DNA of 64,000 nt. Origin: Macrosoma leucophasiata. Taxonomy: Eukaryota > Arthropoda > Insecta > Lepidoptera > Hedylidae. Positions within the stretch are counted from its first letter, which is position 1. The number at the start of each line of letters is the position of its first letter. The stretch is from contig JAWQUS010000022.1 in assembly GCA_036365455.1 (NCBI GenBank), forward strand, positions 1,798,001-1,862,000, written 5' to 3'. The position numbers were made by a program, and so were the translations under genes. Under the pieces are notes generated by a model. It worked only from the letters and a program-made list of their open reading frames with translations. It was not told the origin of the DNA and did no database searches. Shown here piece by piece: positions 58,684 through 64,000 of this stretch.

Positions 58684-60075
58684 TGACTCACCCGCGACGC
58701 CAGGTAGCCCACTGTTATATAAAAGTCTAGTTCGAATTATTTAAGTATGCTGTGAATGTAGAACACTGCGAAATCTTGAGACAAAATGTAAACAAATACT
58801 TTAACCGTCTTATTCGTAAACGTATTTTAACTGTTTTTTTTTCATATATTATTTCGTATACATGCTTGTGAAATATATTTTTTTAGAGTTTCAGTGACGG
58901 AGCTGGCGGGCATAGGCACCACCGCATTACCTAATATACTTGCCGCTAAATGATAGTGTTCAGCACTATCGTGTTCCGGTCAGGTTGTAATGTACGGCCC
59001 TGTAATTTCCGGCACAGAGGCATAACACCCTAGGCCTCAGGAGTGGTAACGCATTTGCATTTTGACCTTGGTATTTGTGTGGGTGTGTATAGGCTGCAGT
59101 CATCACTTAACATCAGTGTGAACTGCATGCTTGTTTACCACTTCCATAACATTAAAAAAAACCTATGATGTTAAAATCAAAGTCGCCGTTAATTTTGAGT
59201 CTATTTATTGAATAATCATTGTAGTTTGTTTACATTTCGTCTCACCAACTGAATGTAGTTCAATTCGGACGGTAAACAAAGTATATTTACTATGTCTAAG
59301 CGGAAATTGTTAGTGATTCTTTTATGGGTCGAATGTTTTGAAGTTTTAGACAGTTTAGATTTTACATAATTAGTAATTTTTCAGTCTGTCGACAAATATC
59401 TAATAAAATTATGCAAACATGATTTCAATTTCTTACAGATTCATCTTTTAAAAGCGCCGTATTCTAGATTTAAAATTAGTGCCCGGCGAACTTCAGGTCG
59501 CTTTAGCGGTACCTAACATTTCTTGTACTATTTGAAATCACAATAAATAAATATTAGTGAAACACCCTATTATAGATGTTTGCCGGGTTTTATTATTAAC
59601 TGTCGCAAGAGACTTAAATTAAAGAAAACCTTTACATCTTGGGCTACTCATATGATAAACAAAGCTTCCTTATGTCCTGTGTAAAGTACGTATCGACGGA
59701 CGTATTTCGGCATGTAAAATGTCTGTTCTCGTGTAATAAAATACTGTTATTCTCAATTTTAATAAAAAAATAGTTATTGAAATGAATCTCAAACTATTTT
59801 AATTGTGTTATGAGTCTTGTAATATGATGTTGTCGTGTGGAGTATGTCGTCGGATAAATAAGCAAATCTGCAAGTTCCGTTGAATTGCAATGCGTGAAAC
59901 TCGCAACAACCGTTAAAACTAAACAAATATCGATTTTTTTAACATTTTACATCCGAATTTGTCACATCGATTGCCTATCGCCTTTACCATTCGTATATGT
60001 ATGGCCTATTGTATTGTAACGGTGCGTTATTTGTTATGTGCACGCTTCTGGTGAATGATATGTTCTTAATAAAGA
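58684..60075 (+). terminator. 3' UTR with candidate polyadenylation signals
   Basis: AATAAA occurs at 59542, 59735 and 60068 in AT-rich sequence after the stop. Which is used cannot be told from sequence. A Rep-A copy at 58884-59161 lies inside the putative 3' UTR. Confidence 0.4.
58884..59161 (+). mobile_element. Rep-A copy, 5' end altered
   Basis: It begins GAGTTTCAGTGACGGAGCTG and ends CACTTCCATAACATTAAAAA. It is possibly transcribed as part of the 3' UTR. Confidence 0.82.
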
Positions 60076-60171
60076 ACAAATTTCATATAGACGTAACGTT
60101 TCGCAAAGCTAAGTCGGGATTTTTTTAGTATATTAACTTTTATTTGTGACAATAGCACCACTATAACTGTA

Positions 60172-60305
60172 TGTATCTTCACGCTAGGTCCCTAACGGGG
60201 TAGGCAGAGAGTGTGGAGCACCAGATATCCCGGTTCTGACATACCTCCCGTGCTTCTTCTACCTTCATCATTCTCTTCATACATGCACGCCGATTCTTAA
60301 GACAT
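60172..60305 (-). mobile_element. Rep-F fragment
   Basis: It has TATCTTCACGCTAGGTCCCT, CAGATATCCCGGTTCTGACA and CATGCACGCCGATTCTTAAG. Confidence 0.7.
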
Positions 60306-60676
60306 TTTTAATATACTTTAACCGATTTAGAAAAAGTCTTACTTATTAAGTGGCTTAGTGATCCAAAAATCACAGGTTCAAAAGCCAAATTGAGTTTTTT
60401 TACTTAAAATTCATTCTCACTTTGGATAATTGCAAATAATACAACTATGAAAATGTTTCTCTGACTAAAATGTATATCTTCTATCTTCACCAGTAGCGTG
60501 ACAATGTACAGTTGTGTGCTAAAGTAGTTGAAATTGTTTTGATTAAATTATTTATATATTTGGATAGAATATTACTGGAATTGCAACTTGATAACGAACG
60601 ACGTGTGATTTTTATTAAATAAAATACTGTGTTATGTCATATGATTCTTTAAAAGCGATTCTTGGTATACATTTTT

Positions 60677-60969
60677 ACTGGTGGTAGAGCTCCAGTGACG
60701 GAGCTCGCGGGCGTAGGCACCACCGCATTACCTAATATACTTGCCGCTAAATGGTAGTGGTGTTCAGCACTATCGTGTTCCGGTCAGGTGGTAATGTACG
60801 GCTCTGTAATTTCTGGTACAGAGGCATAACACCTAATGCCTCAGGAGTGGCAGCGCATCTGCATTTTGACCTCTCGTCATTGTGTGGGTGTCTATAGGCT
60901 GCAGTCATCACTTAACATCAATGTGAACTGCATGCTTGATTGCCACTTTTATTACATAAAAAAAAAAAA
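60677..60969 (+). mobile_element. Rep-A copy, full length
   Basis: It runs from ACTGGTGGTAGAGCTCCAGT to an A-run after TTTTATTACATA. Confidence 0.88.
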
Positions 60970-61837
60970 TATATTAACAGACATTCAAGATCTTTTGTAG
61001 GTTCTTGTTGGTTTACAAGCATTTACGTATCTCATGTTGTGCGTTATAAAGTTATTCAATTTGATATTAGCATATATTGTGTAACGCTTAAACCGGATAT
61101 GATTAAAAGTTTAAGTATTAAATAAAAATAATTGTAGTGGAAATTTATAATAGTGTACAGTTTTTGAAGTGCCTCAAAGATAAGGGCTTGATTACATGAA
61201 CCAGTAAATGTTAATCGTCTGTTGTGTAATATTTACGGGATCAGTAACGGCGGACTTCTTGACAACTGTGCTTGTCTAGCAATTTCGATTGTGTTTTGTA
61301 GTTTGAAAATCTTACCAGTGATTCAGGTCAGTTGGTGTTTTTTTATAACTGTTTGTTAAAGAAGCTCGCCGATCACCACCCTTCAATAAGATTCATTACA
61401 AATAATGCCAAATACCTTATCTTATAATGAATGTATGTATGACCAATAATTCTTAACGTTGAATACTTGCATCTATTCTACATTTGATAATCATAAACTT
61501 ATTCGTAAATATATAGTCAGCTTTTTTAATGTTTTGACTGTCGCGGTCTTTTATAATAGACAAATCTGTAGTATCTTACGCGTCCCATTTAAAGGACATT
61601 TAATATTATTTTAGTATTTCGCCCACGTTATGACGTCTCGACAGTATCTGTATTGTTTCCAGTTTCAGTAAGTTCGGTATTGAATACAATTTAGGAATTG
61701 TATTTTTTTTGTAAGGACTTCTTAATTACTAAAAGAAAAAGAAAGCAAGATTTGTAGGAAAATTTCGATTCGTCATAATATCTACTCAGTGAGAGTATAA
61801 TATTTGCTCCTTCAGGCGTAACAACAAAACAATAGAC
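60970..61837. other. Downstream AT-rich sequence, no gene seen
   Basis: There are no exons or recognised repeats. The open frame starting in the A-run at 60940 is not protein-like. Confidence 0.45.
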
Positions 61838-61840
61838 TAA

Positions 61841-61972
61841 GGGTGTGATTCACAGACCGCACTACACCGCGTACTTTACGCGTACGCTTAAAACTGTCAA
61901 AACTCCATTACTGACAGTTCTAAGCGTACTTTGCTGAAAGTAAAGTCGTAGTGCGGTCTGTGAATCTCACCC
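61841..61972. mobile_element. PIF/Harbinger-like MITE, 132 bp
   Basis: The ends GGGTGTGATTCACAGACCGC and GCGGTCTGTGAATCTCACCC are inverted (one mismatch). TAA flanks both sides (61838-61840, 61973-61975), the 3-bp target type of PIF/Harbinger elements. Confidence 0.82.
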
Positions 61973-61975
61973 TAA

Positions 61976-62397
61976 GACCGGCTAAGTATTGTCCTTTATA
62001 TAGGACCGAGGCGAACATAAGGTTAAAATATATTTATATATTACTCCTTTCGATTCCGATAAATTTTATAAATATGATCATTAAAATTTAGTAGTTAAAT
62101 GTTGAAAAATTAAAAATCTAATCTAAAATGCTTGGACTATTTTCATCACTCAGTAATAGACAGCGCGTTAATCAGTTTCAATTTATTTCAATCGTCAATA
62201 ATAATAATCCATCCACTTTTATATATTTTCACATTTAAAATTACGAGTTGACTGATATTTTTATTATTTACCTATTCTGCTTTATAACTTTTGTTCACAA
62301 CTGTACAACTTTTATTTTGTTATTCCAATTGTGGGGAAATTAATCTGTTATATCATATTTTTTTATTTGATGATCCATGAGTCCTTTATTTAGTGCA
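61976..62397. other. AT-rich, nothing recognised
   Basis: No gene or repeat seen. Confidence 0.4.
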
Positions 62398-62570
62398 GTG
62401 ATTCCCAAAGTGGTCCATATAGACCCCCTGGGATCCATGTATATGCGTAAATAAAACTGGGATATATGGGAAAGCGATATAAATGTTAGCAAGGGGGTCC
62501 ACCGAAACCAAAATAAAATTGAAAGGGGTCTACAAGAAAAATAGTTTGGGAACCTCTGATCTCTCAGAGA
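62398..62570. mobile_element. hAT-type MITE, sister of 12899
   Basis: It begins CAGTGATTCCCAAAGTGGTC and ends AGTTTGGGAACCTCTG, with the shared interior GGTCCACCGAAACCAAAATA and ATTGAAAGGGGTCTACAAGA. Confidence 0.72.
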
Positions 62571-64000
62571 ATTTCAGTAAATGGTATAAAAAACTTGTCT
62601 TCCCCAAACAATGATTGTGTCTTCATTATTTTAGCGAAAATATTGCTAAAATATCATTTTTTAAACTAATGTTTCGTGGCCTGTCAATTTTGTTTGCTAC
62701 TGCAGACAACTCGATTGTTCTCCTCATTGTACTGTGATTGAATCAGATATAGTCGGTTTTCATTGAATTTATTTGTAAGTTACATAGAAATGGAGCAAAT
62801 TTTATACCAAAATAAAAAGAATAATTCGAGTAAAAGAAAGAGCTTTGCAAAAGGGCCACTATCTATCTATAATAATTATAAAGAGGAAATATTTGTGTCT
62901 TTGTAACGTTTTCACCCAAAAACTACTGGATCAATTTCATAAATTAATTTTAAATCTTGAATTATAATTCCCCCCTAACTAAAATACACGCGGACGTAGT
63001 CGAAGGCAAAAGGTAGTAATTAAATAGAAAGGACGTACTATATCAATCATATAAATATCATATAGTATAGATTTAAAGTATTCTTTTGATAACTTAGAAA
63101 ATAGAATGAGCTCCGACTCCATAACCTCATAGGTAAAGATGACTTGCTTAGTTACTCGACTTTATCTGAATCGATCACAAAAACGACCTTGTTATGTTGT
63201 ATTATTTATTTTTTATTATTATTAAACTATAATTTTAATAATGTATAACAAAATCATCACAATGTTTGAGTATTATTATTTTCTATTATATTTTGTTGTA
63301 AATCGTGGTTAGTGTGCTTTTTTGGTTAAACAATTTGGTTCGGTAGGGTGTTTTTTATATGTTTTGACGTGGTCTCCAAGCCATCAATTGAATCGTTTAT
63401 TCGTAATCCAAAATGTTTATAATGAAAGCTAAAATAAATCGCCAACACAAGTGAACGTGATGCAAAATGCAATCAGTTGATAGGAATCTCTTCAATTGTT
63501 TATATTATTTTTCAACAGATATTTACTTATAAGTGCTATCCAAATTATTCACGAGGAAATGTATTTGTATTGTATAAAACAAAACAATTATTGAGTAACA
63601 GTTTTCAAACATAATCATATTATTTTAAATATCAGTCCTTTTAAAAATTGCTTGATTATTTCTTGATATTTTCTTTCGTTTTTTATCGCGTTAACTTGTG
63701 TTGCTACATACCTCCGTATTAGGTAGGAATCTCTTGTATAAATACGTTTGTAATTGACTTGGAAATATACAAATTCAACAGTTTTTTTCATAGTTTCACT
63801 CATATCCATTAACAACTGTCATTCACACCAAAATATCCCTTATGTGTGTGTTTGTTACGATCAAAAGTACTTTAAAAAGTACAAATATAAAAGATAAAAA
63901 GACGTTTTTAAAAAAGTTCCTTTTCGTAAATTTTATAACTGTCATAATTTTGTTTTTGGCTATAACTTAATAATATGTCTGACATAATAAGAATTTAGGC
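62571..64000. other. Downstream flank, AT-rich, no gene seen
   Basis: About 62865-63010 resembles short repeats containing TTTCACCCAAAAACTACTGG and ACACGCGGACGTAGTCGAAG. The rest shows no exon, RNA gene or repeat that I can support. Confidence 0.4.

Noticed and set aside
57466..57540. A functional tRNA gene
   Set aside because: The fold is good, but the same body occurs in several repeat copies, the anticodon arm has a mismatch, and there is no pol III terminator immediately after; it is a SINE-type head.

Overview
The window is eukaryotic nuclear DNA: AT-rich, with GT-AG introns and very dense short interspersed repeats. The repeat families (poly(A)-tailed retrotransposed units, tRNA-headed SINEs, a mariner remnant, many terminal-inverted-repeat MITEs) and the predicted protein point to an insect, most likely a moth or butterfly (Lepidoptera). 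The order-level call rests on recall of lepidopteran repeat motifs and was not searched.

One protein-coding gene dominates. On the + strand I could assemble 26 coding exons from about 10343 to 58683. They join without a phase conflict into 4,725 nt, or 1,574 codons plus stop. The product is a CdGAPr / ARHGAP32-33-type Rho GTPase-activating protein: a PX-like domain (about residues 112-270), an SH3 domain (about 290-350), a complete RhoGAP domain (about 408-600, arginine finger near R445), proline-rich linkers, and a long disordered tail carrying six YxN motifs, mostly encoded by one 1.77-kb exon. Exons 2-26 are well supported by domain continuity and phase. The first coding exon is uncertain (10343-10396 preferred, 9675-9722 alternative).

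Layout: 1-9.6 kb has no confident gene, only repeats and one orphan signal-anchor-like reading frame at 5719. 9.67-10.4 kb is a GC-richer promoter/5' UTR candidate. 10.4-19.8 kb is a long, repeat-filled first intron. 19.8-58.7 kb holds the remaining exons, with repeats running to within tens of bases of many splice sites. 58.7-64 kb is 3' UTR and downstream AT-rich sequence.

The most unusual structures are two internal exon duplications. At 48005-49552 the 3' part of exon 21, with its splice donor, is repeated 11 times. Each copy contains a possible acceptor that would make it an in-frame 54-nt (18-residue) cassette. At 28639-28772 the 3' part of exon 7 plus donor is duplicated, and a possible acceptor would make a 117-nt in-frame cassette.

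Repeat names used below are local labels. Rep-A: about 290-bp poly(A)-ended unit beginning ACTGGTGGTAGAG. SINE-B: about 310-bp tRNA-headed SINE. SINE-C: tRNA-headed SINE ending in a GGTTCGATCC-type B box. Rep-D: about 235-bp unit. Rep-E: terminal-inverted-repeat unit starting AGAGCAACAC. Rep-F: tail of a non-LTR retrotransposon ORF. Rep-G: unit ending near TATAATGGGTTGCCATTAT. Rep-H: unit with an internal tRNA-like fold. Rep-I: MITE with TIR GGGGTGCGACCGC. Rep-J: retrotransposon-like 3' end. Rep-K: short interspersed unit. Rep-L: units ending in GCCCGCGACTTCGTCCG. Rep-M: MITE with TIR CAAAGGAGATGTTGC. Rep-N: MITE with TIR near TTGCACATCGA. Rep-Q: unit containing TGCAACCCAGGCT.
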